A DNA stretch of 64,000 nt from Sorex araneus (lineage: Eukaryota; Chordata; Mammalia; Eulipotyphla; Soricidae): contig NC_073302.1 of assembly GCF_027595985.1 (NCBI RefSeq), positions 169,561,534 through 169,625,533 on the forward strand, written 5' to 3'. Position 1 is the stretch's first letter. Each line of letters begins with the position of its first letter. The notes beneath the pieces are model-generated. The model was not told where the DNA came from and ran no database searches. It saw only the letters and a program-made list of their open reading frames with translations. Shown here one piece after another: positions 22,300-31,963 of this stretch. The position numbers and the translations under genes are program-made.

Positions 22300-22461
22300 T
22301 GAGGAGATGGGGAGAGGCATTGAGCTACACCTGGCAGTGCTCAGCGCTTACTCCTGGGTCACTTCTGGCCATGCTCAAGGGGGACTTATGGGATGATCTA
22401 ACCCAGGGATCTAATCTGGGTTGGTTATGTACCTTACCTGCTGTACTATTTCTCTAGCCCC
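22300..22461 (-). mobile_element. SOR-type SINE
   Basis: Reverse copy: 'cacctggcagtgctcagcgc' to 'ctgtactatttctctagcccc', with a small internal duplication around 'gatctaacccagggatctaa'. Confidence 0.8.
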
Positions 22462-22807
22462 AAGACTGCAATTATTATAAGGAGAACAGTGGTGTCTTGG
22501 CTAACCTTTTCATCTGAACAGCTGTCTACATTGGTCAAATTTGTCGGGAAATCTATTAGCAACCCACTTCTCCTTGTAAGAAGGCCAAGTAGTAATTATT
22601 CTTAGACTCTTTTAATAAACTTTGGCAGACCATAAAAAAACATGTTCAATGCCTTAATAAATTCAACAATATTAACATCAAAGCAAATGTGATCTCAAAC
22701 TCAAAGGTAATTCTGTAAATATTTATAGAAACAAGTTTTGCCTTCATAGTTTAGCTAAATTAAATAATGTTGGATGAATTTCTGACAAATTGGCAATGTC
22801 AGTTGAA

Positions 22808-23045
22808 GGTTTGGGGGATGGAGGGCGTTGGAGGGGAAGCTCCCAAGCAATGCTTGGTAGAGGACTGGGGATGGACCTGGACCAGTTCTGCAGTACTCAG
22901 ACAGTCCTATGCTCAGGTCCAGAGGTGCTCAGGGGACAATCCAATAGTGCTGACTGAGAGTAGAGGAGGCATGCAGTGCCAGGAGCTGAACTTGGGGGTG
23001 AGGGGACTGCACTGATAAGGTGTGTGCTCCACCTTAAGCTTCTTC
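22808..23045 (-). mobile_element. SINE-like repeat, non-SOR
   Basis: The right end 'gaacttgggggtgaggggactgcactgataaggtgtgtgctccacc' looks like a reversed tRNA-type head. The body includes 'ggtgctcaggggacaatcc'. Family uncertain. Confidence 0.45.
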
Positions 23046-23078
23046 CCAGTTTCTGTTGAGTTTTTAAAAGATGAACCT

Positions 23079-23266
23079 GGAGCTGGAGCGATAGCACAGC
23101 GGGTAGGGCATTTGCCTTGCACGAGGCCAACCCGGGTTCAATTCCCAGCATCCCATATAGTCCCCTGAGCACTGCCAGGGGTAATTCCTGAGTGCAGAGC
23201 CAGGAGTGACCCCTGTGCATCGCTAAGTGTCACCCAAAAAAAGCAAAAAATAAATTAAAAATAGAT
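23079..23266 (+). mobile_element. Young SOR SINE with 13-bp target duplication
   Basis: AAAAGATGAACCT at 23066-23078 and 23267-23279 is exact. Box A and box B are intact. Confidence 0.96.
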
Positions 23267-23274
23267 AAAAGATG

Positions 23275-23365
23275 AACCTACAGCCAGGGATGGGTCTCAG
23301 CACTAGGGCACGTCCTTTCATGTGTGGGGACCTGAGCTCAATCCCCAGCACTGCAAAAATAATTA
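23275..23365 (+). mobile_element. Short tRNA-Ala-like SINE
   Basis: 'gggatgggtctcagcactagggcacg' then 'gggacctgagctcaatcccc' give tRNA-Ala-type boxes, ending in 'gcaaaaataattaaaaa'. The younger SOR copy landed at its left edge. Confidence 0.55.
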
Positions 23366-23499
23366 AAAACCTGATTTTTGTTAAATAAGCAGTATAGAAG
23401 CCTCTTTCATTACTGTTGTAATTTATTACTTTGCACATAAATAATTATATTGCTACACTTAACAAAAAACTTGAGAAAACAATTTTGTTGTTGTTAAGC

Positions 23500-23610
23500 A
23501 ACACCTGACTATGCTCAGGACCTACTCCTGGCTCTGGACTAGGGAATCAGTCCTGTAGTAGAATATGCAGTGTCATGGGTCAAACTTGGGTCAGCTGCAC
23601 CAATTTTTAT
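23500..23610 (-). mobile_element. SOR-type SINE fragment
   Basis: 'gcaacacctgactatgctcagg' to 'aaacttgggtcagctgcacc'. The head end is lost. Confidence 0.65.
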
Positions 23611-23697
23611 AACTTGTTTTTTTTTAATTGGCTAAAGTTAGCAAATGCTCTATCTTAATTACCCAGGATACTATATTAAAAATAACACAATATTTAG

Positions 23698-23858
23698 GGG
23701 TTGGAGAGATAGTATAGCAAATAAGGTGCTTGCCTTGCACAAAGCCGACCCAGGTTCAATCCTAGCATCCTATATGGTTGTCTGAGCACTGCCTAGAGTA
23801 ATTCCTTAATGCAGAGCCAGAAGTAACCCCAGAGCATTGCCAAGTATGGCCCAAAATT
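23698..23858 (+). mobile_element. SOR-type SINE
   Basis: Head 'ggttggagagatagtatagc', box B 'aggttcaatcc', end 'gccaagtatggcccaaaa'. Confidence 0.85.
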
Positions 23859-24263
23859 TAAAAAATAGATTTTTAAAGAATAATATATCCTATTTTAGCT
23901 ATCACCAAATTACAATTTTTAAATCTTTTTAGATAGTACAATAGCAATAAGACTCTAAATGTGCTATGTTTTTCATTCTCAAGAATTAGAATTTTCTTAA
24001 GACAATTAACATACACCAACATATAAGGTGTGCAGCTTACTAGTCTCATTTACCTAAACGCATTTTCTTTCTCTTAAAGTATTAATATAGTACTTTAATT
24101 AAAAGTAAACATATAAATTTATAATATCTTAGGCTGTTCTTTAAACATCATATCAATTCTTATTCCCCCTCAAAACAGAGACCATGCCTTTATCTCACGT
24201 CTTAAGCTTGACAAGAACTTGAAAAACTGCTATGAATGATGTAGACCTCAAAATAGAAAGCAA
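23859..24263. other. AT-rich unique sequence
   Basis: No feature recognised. Confidence 0.5.
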
Positions 24264-24432
24264 AAGACTAGAGAGATAGTACAGGGGTTGAGATGCTTGC
24301 CTTGATTCTTCAGCCAACTAAAGTTCTATCTCCAGCACTATAGATGGTCCCCTGGCACCACCAGGAGTAATCCCAGAGCAAAGAGCCAGGAGTAACCCCA
24401 GAGCAAAGTCAGTGGTGCACCCCCACCAAAGA
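24264..24432 (+). mobile_element. SOR-type SINE
   Basis: Head 'agactagagagatagtacagg' and 'accaccaggagtaatcccagagca'. The end is replaced by a C/A-rich run. Confidence 0.78.
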
Positions 24433-24804
24433 AAAAAAGAAAAATCAATAAACCCCAAAGTAATATTCTTCTAAGAATCAAAAATGCAAAAATCTTAAAA
24501 AATAAAAAGCAAAAATGAACAGGGTACAAATCAGTATTGGTAGAAAAAAAAGTCTAGTCCTTTTACCCACAAATAAATCCTAAGATTACAGGTGGAAACC
24601 CTAAACCAGATGTATCAATAAAAAATATACAATCAATGCTAGTTTTGAAATAATCTTAACCTGTTGTAAAGTGAAGTCATTAAGGATGCAGTAGCAGCAG
24701 TACAGTTATTTGAGCATCTATAAACCTGGTAGAATATATAGCCAAAAATAGGCTACCATATTCTGTTAGTACTTCTAGAAATTAGGTGTTTAAGATTATA
24801 CATT
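24433..24804. other. AT-rich unique sequence
   Basis: No feature recognised. Confidence 0.5.
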
Positions 24805-25095
24805 TCTGGTGTCAGAGGGATAGCTCAAGAGGCTAGAGTTCAAGTTTTGCAGGCAGGGTACCTGGATTTAATTCTTGGCACTGAATGTTCCCTTTAGCAC
24901 ACTAGAAGCAACCTGAAGCATAGAGACTGGAATAGGGCCTGAGCTTCTCTGGGAGTGGCTCAAAAACAATAGCAATATGCCCATGGCATATTCGATATGC
25001 CAAAAACAGTAACAAGAAGTCTCACAATGGAGACATTACTGGTGCTCACTTGAGCAAATCAATGAATGGGACAGCAGTGCAACAGTGCAGATAAT
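24805..25095 (+). mobile_element. SINE composite: SOR-like body plus long extension
   Basis: A diverged head ('tcagagggatagctcaagagg') and body are followed at about 24976 by the long-extension unit (GGCATATtcgATATGCC, 'cacaatggagacattactgg', 'cagtgcaacagtgcag'). This is the third copy of that extension in the window. Confidence 0.7.
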
Positions 25096-25149
25096 TGCAT
25101 TAGCCATTTATTTGTAACAGGTACTATGAGTGAAAGTATTTTGTGCCTG

Positions 25150-25320
25150 CTAAGGTGCAGACTTGGGAGGCGGTTGGGAAAACAGCGCAGTGGTGGAGGG
25201 AAGGTGACACTGGTGGTGGGATTGGTGTTGGAATATTGAATGTTTGTAACAAATGTATAATGAACAAATTTGTAGGCCATGCTGTTTAAATAAGAAAAAT
25301 AAAAACAAAAAGACTTTAAA
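25150..25320 (+). mobile_element. LINE-1 3' UTR end
   Basis: 'ggtggagggaaggtgacactgg', 'ggtgggattggtgttggaat' and 'tgtaacaaatgtataatgaa', ending in A-rich sequence. No coding. Confidence 0.65.
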
Positions 25321-25457
25321 AAAGAAGAAAAGAAACAATAGCAATAAAGGTTAGTCACAGGATAGTGTGCCACTACCTGTTTCTCTTGAGTTCCATCTGC
25401 CAATATAGACACATTTAAGTACTGTGTGGGGAAAAAAAGTTTATTTATTTTGGTTTT

Positions 25458-25613
25458 TTTGGGGGGAGGTTGGGCCACACCCAGAAATGCTCAAGGGTAA
25501 GTCCTGGCTCTGCACTCAGGAATTACTCCAGGTAGTGCTCAGGGATCACATGAAATGCTGGAGATCAGACCCCAGTCAGCCACATGCAAGGCAAGTGCCC
25601 TACTCACTACTCA
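25458..25613 (-). mobile_element. SOR-type SINE
   Basis: Reverse copy with 'ggccacacccagaaatgctc' and 'cacatgcaaggcaagtgccc'. The head end is truncated before the 'gctggagc' complement. Confidence 0.78.
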
Positions 25614-25738
25614 AGACCTAATTACTGTAGAAAAAAATTATATGACATATTGTAAATAATCATCAGAACTTTCAATTAGGCAAAAATTGCTTTTTGAAAT
25701 AATTGTGGGCTCTTTCACTCTCTCTTGCTCACTCTCTT

Positions 25739-25739
<1 letters not shown>

Positions 25740-25807
<68 letters not shown>
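25740..25807. repeat. (CT)n(CA)n compound microsatellite
   Basis: About 20 CT units pass directly into about 13 CA units. Confidence 0.97.
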
Positions 25808-25810
<3 letters not shown>

Positions 25811-26056
25811 TTTCTCTCCAGAAAAAAATGCTAAGGAAAATGAAGGTTCATACATAGTAACAGTGAGCAAATAAAGCAATGGTTGACAAAAGAGATACTG
25901 CATATTGACATCTGAGTACGGAGGATCACTACTCCCAACCTAGAAAACTAGGAAAATGTTCCTACCAGAAGTCCATTTAACATATAAGTTAACTGATCTA
26001 AAATACTCAGACATACATGTGTTATCGGGCTTTCTTATTAAAACACAGATACATTG

Positions 26057-26200
26057 GTGACTGGAGAGATGGCTTAAAGGGATAGAGTGCAATCTTTGCT
26101 TATAGGAAGCCTAGGTTTAAGTACCAGTACATCAAGTAGTCCCCCCAAGAACTGGAAGGAGTGAGCCCCAAAACTCACTTTGGGAGTGAGCACTGACTGG
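26057..26200 (+). mobile_element. SINE-like repeat, diverged
   Basis: The head 'tgactggagagatggcttaaaggg' and box B-like 'aggtttaagtacc' suggest a tRNA-derived element. It abuts the large tetranucleotide repeat. Confidence 0.5.
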
Positions 26201-26222
26201 TCCTTCACTGACTGGTGTGATG

Positions 26223-26404
26223 CAGGAAGGAAGGAAGGAAGGAAGGAAGGAAGGAAGGAAGGAAGGAAGGAAGGAAGGAAGGAAGGAAGGAAGGAAGGAA
26301 GGAAGGAAGGAAGGAAGGAAGGAAGGGAGGGAGGGAGGGAGGGAGGGAGGGAGGGAGGGAGGGAGGGAGGGAGGGAGAAAGAGGGAGGGAGGGAGGGAGG
26401 GAAG
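26223..26404. repeat. (GGAA)n(GGGA)n purine microsatellite
   Basis: Roughly 25 GGAA units followed by about 20 GGGA units, with one GAAA interruption. Long GGAA arrays can bind ETS factors. Open frames across it are low-complexity artefacts. Confidence 0.97.
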
Positions 26405-27164
26405 AAGGGAAGGTTGAGAATATAGAATTGACAATGCTACCTTTAGTAGTTTCGTCTCTGCTTAAAAAAATGTTTGCCATTATTGCAAGTTTCAAATATG
26501 CATTTATAGAAAGAAACAAACAATTTATTAATCCAAATTCATAGTCTTGAAGTATCATATCTGATAAAAAATGGTTTTACAATAGGATGTATAATTCCAT
26601 CTCTAGTTATACTGCTTTTTTTTATAGAAGAGGCATGGAACTGTGTGAATATTATGACTCAAGCTTACTCATCTCAACTAAGAATGAATTAAATTTGTTA
26701 GAGTAAAAACCTGAAAGAGAAAGTACATGCATGTAATTCTAAGTTGCCATTTTTAGAATGGGTTTGTTCTCCAAAGAGATTTTTTAAATGTGTTTCCACA
26801 TTATTCTATTCATTCTACTTTCATTTTTGTGCTCTAGTAAGTTAAATAGCTAAATAGAAATAAACGCCTTTTCAAATAGAACTATTTGTACTATGACCAT
26901 AGTATAAAGGTATATTAAAAATTTTATAAAGTCTTAGCTGCCAAAATATATTGAAATTTTGATACATGTATATATAAAAAGATAGTTTCAGCTATTTAAA
27001 CATCAATTTTTGTTCTTAATTTTTATCACACTTTTCTCCCTCTCTCTCATGCCACCACCAAATCAAAGAAGCTGGTAGTCTAATCACAGACCCACAAGCT
27101 AGACCAGAGGTCAGGGGGCCAAAGATGATAGTATGGACCAGAGAAGATGCTTCTTGGCATCTTC
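26405..27164. other. AT-rich unique sequence
   Basis: No transposon, gene or motif cluster was recognised. Confidence 0.5.
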
Positions 27165-27325
27165 TTGATGGTATAGGAGTTAAGGCATTAATCTAGCATT
27201 CAGCCAACCCCAATTCCATCCCTGACACCACAGATGGTATCCCAAGCACTGCCAAAAGTGGTCATTCCTGAAAAGACATCCAAAAGTTAGCCCTGACTAA
27301 TTTTTGGTGTGGCAAAAAAAAACAA
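27165..27325 (+). mobile_element. SOR-type SINE, old
   Basis: 'ggagttaaggcattaatctagc', 'ccccaattccatccctg' and 'tttggtgtggcaaaaaa' mark the head, box B region and end. Confidence 0.6.
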
Positions 27326-27647
27326 AAGAAAGAAAGAAAAAGATATTTGATTGCATGTCAGGAAAAGTGAGTTTTATTCCCAACTCTTTAATTCACTATA
27401 TAGTCTTAAACAAGTCTCTTAATTGCTTTGGGCCTCCATCTTTTGCTTTGTTTCACTTTGCTTCTGATTGAAGGTAAGAGGAAGACAAAAAACATTTAGT
27501 ATAGGTAGAGGCACATCAAAGAACAGAAAAAACTATTATTAATGTCACAAGTCAAAGTAGCAGGGCAGAGAAAAAGATCCAGTTCCAGAGGATTATACTG
27601 AAAATTGAAAATCTGCTGCAATTCCATTTATTTAAAATAAATATATC
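27326..27647. other. Unique sequence, nothing recognised
   Basis: Short AT-rich stretch without recognised features. Confidence 0.5.
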
Positions 27648-27808
27648 TGGAGAACTAGAGAAATAGTAACGTTTTTGAGGCACTTGTCTTGCACATGGCC
27701 TACTCAGGTTCAATCCTGGAACCCTAAGGGTCACTCAAGCTAAGAGTGATCCTACAGCAAAAGCCAGGAGTAAGCCCTGAGCACAGCCCAGTAGTGGCCC
27801 CAAAACCA
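27648..27808 (+). mobile_element. SOR-type SINE
   Basis: Head 'tggagaactagagaaatagtaacg', box B 'aggttcaatcc', end 'agtggccccaaaacc'. Confidence 0.8.
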
Positions 27809-27853
27809 AAAATAACAATAATAATAAAATAAATATACTGGGTGGGATAGAGG

Positions 27854-27982
27854 GTGGGAGCAGAGAGATACCTCAAGGGCAGAGCACCTGGGGAAGGTTC
27901 AGGTTCGCTCCTTAACCCTGCATAATCCCCTAAGTACTGCCAGGAATGTCTCATAAGCACCACTGTGTGTGGCCCCAAAATC
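27854..27982 (+). mobile_element. SOR-type SINE, shortened
   Basis: Head 'gggagcagagagatacctcaaggg', a deletion in the box A-box B interval, end 'gtgtgtggccccaaaatc'. Confidence 0.7.
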
Positions 27983-27989
27983 AAAAATT

Positions 27990-28310
27990 ATATGTGCATA
28001 ACCTGTGTGTGCTGCAGGTGGTGAGAGCTGGTGTTGCCAGAGACGGCAGACAGCGCACCTGTCAGCATTCTGCTCTGTGAACACCACAACGCAAGAGCTG
28101 TAGCCTTCATTGAGTACAACCAAAAGATGTGCAGGAAAGGAGAGTTCTGGCACTGCTTAAGCACTGCAGTGAGTAGAGTGGAGGCCACACAATATGACAT
28201 ACAACTGCCTGAAGCACTACAGCAAGAAGCACTTGTGAGCACGCAGCCAGGCAGCTGTGTGACTTGCAGCCAGCAGAGTAACAGTGAGGGGGGGAGGGGG
28301 CAAATAAGGA
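27990..28310. mobile_element. Member of the 'caccacaa' SINE family, diverged
   Basis: 'gtgaacaccacaacgcaagagc' and 'gaagcactacagcaagaagcac' match the reiterated phrases of the elements at 8.2 and 12.4 kb. Ends unclear. Confidence 0.4.
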
Positions 28311-28489
28311 AATTAACAGTTTTTGAAATAGAATAGGATGAAGATACTTGACTTACATCACATTGTGACAAGTAAAGGAAAAGTTTTCTTATGTTTTAAA
28401 TGCTGTATGTGCATCTGTTTGGTTTGGGGGAGGGGTTGACTGGTTTTTGCGTTTGGTTTTTGTTTTATTGTTTTTTGTTTTGTTTTGTT

Positions 28490-28838
28490 TTTTTGCTTTG
28501 GGGCCACACCCAGCAATATTCAATGATTAGTTGTGGCTCTAACACTTAAAAATTACTTCTGAGGGGCTGGAGCAATAGCATAGCGGGTAGGGCATTTGCC
28601 TTGCATGCAGCTGACCCGGTTCTATTCCCAGCATCCCATATGGTCTACCAAGTACCACCACGAGTAATTCTTGAGTGCATGCACCAGGAGTAACCCCTGT
28701 GCATGCCAGGTGACAAAAAGGAAAAAAAAGAATTACTTCTAAAAGTGCTCAAGGGACCATATGGAATGCGGTGTTGAACCTGCGTTGGCCACATGCAAGA
28801 AAATGCCCTACCAGTTGTACTATCTCTCCAGACCCCAA
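28490..28838 (-). mobile_element. SOR-type SINE split by a younger one
   Basis: The left half runs to 28560 ('ggggccacacccagcaatatt' onward) and the right half from 28731 to 28838, ending 'tactatctctccagacccc'. A + strand SINE with a 10-bp duplication sits between them. Confidence 0.85.
28561..28730 (+). mobile_element. SOR SINE nested in another SINE
   Basis: AATTACTTCT at 28551-28560 and 28731-28740. The head 'gaggggctggagcaatagcatagcgggtag' is near consensus. The 3' body has a small deletion ('gtgcatgccaggtgacaaaaag'). Confidence 0.95.
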
Positions 28839-28843
28839 GTTTT

Positions 28844-29047
28844 TTTTTTTGGTTTTTTGGGTTTTTTGGGGGGTTTTTTTTTGCTTTTTGGGGTCACACC
28901 TGGCAATGCACAGGAGTTACTCCTGGCTCTGCACTCAGGAATTACTCCTGGCAGTGCTCAGGGGACCACATGGGATGCTGAGATTCGAACCTGGGTTGGC
29001 CGCGTGCAAGGCAAATGCCCTACCCGCTGTGCTATTGCTCCAGCACA
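28844..29047 (-). mobile_element. Young SOR SINE with 15-bp target duplication
   Basis: CAGACCCCAAGTTTT at 28829-28843 and 29048-29062. It landed exactly at the head end of the previous reverse SINE. The T-rich tail complement contains a (GGTTTTTT)n-like expansion. Confidence 0.95.
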
Positions 29048-29089
29048 CAGACCCCAAGTTTTAAAATGCTTTTCTTTTTTCTCTCTTTT

Positions 29090-29238
29090 CTGGTTTTTAG
29101 GGCACACCCAGCAGTGCTCAGGGATAAATCCCTTCCCTGTGCTCACTCAGGGGTCCATATGAGTTGCTGGGGATCAAATCTATGTCAACCATCTGAAGGG
29201 CAAGAGCCTTATCGGCTATGCTATCTCTCTCTGGCCCC
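29090..29238 (-). mobile_element. SOR-type SINE
   Basis: Reverse copy: 'gggcacacccagcagtgctc' to 'atgctatctctctctggccc'. Confidence 0.82.
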
Positions 29239-29304
29239 TAAAATATTTTTAAAGGATGCTAATCATCAGATTTAGAGAGATGATTATTTCTTCTACAAGC
29301 CAAA

Positions 29305-29420
29305 AATGGACCAGAGATGTAGCTTAGTGGAAGACCACTTTCCTTGCATGTTTGAGGCCCTGGGTTCCATTCCTGAAACTGCATGGTCCCCCTGAGCACT
29401 GTTAGGAGCCACCCCAGAAA
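29305..29420 (+). mobile_element. Short tRNA-Ala-like SINE
   Basis: 'gagatgtagcttagtggaagacc' and 'gaggccctgggttccattcc' are box A- and box B-like regions of tRNA-Ala type. Confidence 0.65.
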
Positions 29421-29763
29421 ACAAATGTCACTTTCCCCCAATAAAGAGCCAAAAAGGAATGTGATCAGGAAGAATTTCAAGTGTTCTAGTGAAATTTTAT
29501 TTCTCAGTGTAAGTAATAGACTCAGGGTCTTCAATATCAGGGGCGAATTTAGAGACAACTCTGATGCATGGAAGACAAAAGCAAGAATAAAAAAAAAAGA
29601 TGAGACTACAATAGACTAAAAATCTTTACATAGTAAAGGGAAACCTAGTAATAATAAGATATTTGCATGGCAGACATATGACAAAGTGTTGGGTATTCAA
29701 AATATATAAATCACACAACTTTACAAGACAAGAAACTCAATCCAAAAACGCCAGGGGGACGGG
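29421..29763. other. Unique sequence, nothing recognised
   Basis: No repeat or gene identified. Confidence 0.45.
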
Positions 29764-29937
29764 GGGAGCTGGAGTGATAGTACAGCAGGTAGGGCATTTG
29801 CTTTGCATGCGGCCGACCCGGGTTCGATTCCCAGCATCCCATATGGTGCCCCAAGCACCTCCAGGAGTAATTCCTGAGTGCAAAACCAGGAGTAAACCCT
29901 GTGCATCACCGGTTGTGACCCAAAAAAGAAAAAAAAA
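29764..29937 (+). mobile_element. SOR SINE, well preserved
   Basis: Head 'gggagctggagtgatagtac', box B 'gggttcgattcc', full body and A-rich tail. CAAAAACG at 29743-29750 and 29939-29946 may be the target duplication. Confidence 0.93.
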
Positions 29938-29949
29938 TCAAAAACGATC

Positions 29950-30108
29950 AGGGGCCAGAGTCGTAGTATAGCAGGTAAGGAGGGTTCTTGCCTTGCATGT
30001 GGCCAACCCAGATTCCGTCTCTGTCACATAGTTCCCCAAGCCATGCCAAGAGTGATCCCTGAATGCAGAGCCCAAGAGTAAGCCCTGAGCAATTTTGGAT
30101 GTGGCAAA
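29950..30108 (+). mobile_element. SOR-type SINE
   Basis: Head 'aggggccagagtcgtagtatagc', end 'ttttggatgtggcaaaaa'. It lies directly before a LINE-1 piece. Confidence 0.82.
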
Positions 30109-30211
30109 AAATTGGTCAAAAGACTTAAATAGAAACTTCTCCCCAGAGGACACACAGATGTCTCATAACCACATAAATATAATGCTCAACATCACTATTA
30201 AAGAAATACAA

Positions 30212-30572
30212 GCCAGGGCCCAGAGTGATAGTACAGCAGGAAGGTCACTTGCCTTGCACATGACTGACCCGGGTTCAATCCCTGGTATCCCATAGGGTCC
30301 CCTGAGCACTGTAAGGAGCGATTTCTTTTTTTTTTGCTTTTTGGGTCATACCCGGCGATGCACAGGGGTTACTCCTGGCTCTGCACTCAGGAATCACCCC
30401 TGGTGATGCTCAGGGGACCATATGGGATGCTGGGAATTGAACCCGGGTCGGCCGCGTGCAAGGCAAACGCCCTACCCGCTGTGCTATTCCTCCAGCCCCC
30501 AAGAGCGATTTTTGAATACAGAGCCAGGAGTTACCCCTGAGCATAGCCAGAAGTGACCCACACACAAAAAAG
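30212..30572 (+). mobile_element. SOR SINE with 12-bp target duplication, host of a nested SINE
   Basis: AAAGAAATACAA at 30200-30211 and 30573-30584. Its halves at 30212-30324 and 30503-30572 join across the inner insertion. Confidence 0.94.
30325..30502 (-). mobile_element. Youngest SOR SINE of a triple nest
   Basis: GAGCGATTT at 30316-30324 and 30503-30511. A near-consensus reverse copy, inserted in a SINE that is itself inserted in a LINE-1. Confidence 0.95.
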
Positions 30573-31084
30573 AAAGAAATACAAATCAAACCCCCATGAG
30601 ATACCACCTCATGCCAGTGGCCTATATCAGAAGAATTGGAGGCAATAAATATTGGAAAAGATGAGGAGAAAAGAGAACTCTATTGTACTGTTAGCAGAAT
30701 TGTAATGTTTTTTCTATGGAAAACAGCATGGGGAGTCCTTAAAAATATAAAATTGGATGTTTTGGATGGCCCAGTGACGCTACTCCTTGACATATACTTA
30801 AAGGAATTAAAACACAAACTCAAAAAGGCATTTGTCCTCCTATGCAGCATGACATTATTCAAAATTCTCAAAACATTTGAAATCAACCTAAATTCCCATT
30901 AACAGATGACTGGATGAGGAGCTGTGTTCTACTACTCTGCCATTAAAAATAATCAAATCACACCATTTGGGACAAAATGGATGGAACTTGAGGTGATCAT
31001 GCGGAATAAAATAAAGAAGAGAAAGACAGTTACCACGTGGTTTCACACATGTGGAATATGAATAACTAATGCAAGGAAACTACA

Positions 31085-31200
31085 ATAGTTGGAGGGGCAG
31101 TCTAATGCACCATGTACACGATTTTCATGCAGGAGGCCCAGATTCAATCCCAGAACCACATGGTCTCTGAAGCCCCACTGAGTGTGGACCAAAAAATAAA
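31085..31200 (+). mobile_element. SOR-type SINE, shortened
   Basis: 'agttggaggggcagtctaatgcacc', box B-like 'agattcaatccc' and 'gagtgtggaccaaaaaataaaa'. The middle of the body is deleted. Confidence 0.65.
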
Positions 31201-31372
31201 AATGTTAAAATGCAATAAAACTATAGTGGTTAGCATAAGAAAACTAGGTGGGTGCAAAGAATGGGAAGATATTCTTTTTTGGTAGTGGGATGGCACTAGT
31301 ACTCTAACGTTGAGTGTGGTAAATCCTATACATGTACAGAAGTGTTAAGCTATAACCCTAAAAATTCCGAAT

Positions 31373-31544
31373 TTTTTTTTTGCTTTTAGGGTCACACTGG
31401 CTATGCTCGGGATTATTCCTGGCTCTGCACTCAGATGTTACTCCTGGTGTTGCTTGTGGGGCCATATGAAAAGTTGGGGATCGAACCCAGGTCTGCCACA
31501 TGCAAGGCAAACAACCTACCTGCAGTACTATTGTTCCAGCCCCC
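31373..31544 (-). mobile_element. SOR SINE
   Basis: The reverse copy starts at a T-run plus 'gcttttagggtcacactgg' and ends 'tactattgttccagcccc'. Confidence 0.92.
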
Positions 31545-31802
31545 TGAGATATTAATTAATAATAATTTCATTAAATTAAAACATTATTTCTAAAATTTAG
31601 TTTGATTGACATGGGTGTTACTATATACCTTTTTATGTTGAAGCACTTTTGGTGAGTAACCACTAAAGAACCCCCTAAAACAGCCTTAACCAAAAGATGA
31701 ATGAAATAAATAAAAACATTTTCTTTAGCCTTTTAGTGGTCAATGGAAAAAGAGTGTGGTTTCAAACATTATACTGCAGAGCTTAAAAGGTAAATAAATA
31801 TC

Positions 31803-31963
31803 TTTGGTCTAAGCAATGGTACAGCAGGTAGGGCATTTGCGTGGCACACAACTGACCCAAGTTTTTTCCCTGGCATCCGATATGGTCCCCCAAGCCTGCC
31901 ATAAGTGATTCCTGAACACAGAGATAGAGTAACCCCTGAGCACTGCTTGTACGGCCCCAAAAC
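31803..31963 (+). mobile_element. SOR-type SINE
   Basis: Head 'ggtctaagcaatggtacagcaggtagggc', end 'gtacggccccaaaac'. Box B is degraded to 'aagttttttcc'. Confidence 0.82.

Larger units (their letters stand above)
30109..31075 (+). mobile_element. LINE-1 ORF2 3' part with nested SINEs
   Basis: 'aaaagacttaaatagaaact' to 'attaaagaaatacaa', then after the nested SINEs 'aatcaaacccccatgagataccacctcatgcc', 'ggaaaacagcatgggg' and 'ggaacttgaggtgatcatgcgg'. This is the order expected for the C-terminal end of ORF2 and the start of the 3' UTR. Frameshifts and stops make it non-functional. Confidence 0.78.

Noticed and set aside
26132-26434. Open frames with repeated GRKE or PSLP units
   Set aside because: Translations of the (GGAA)n microsatellite, not genes.
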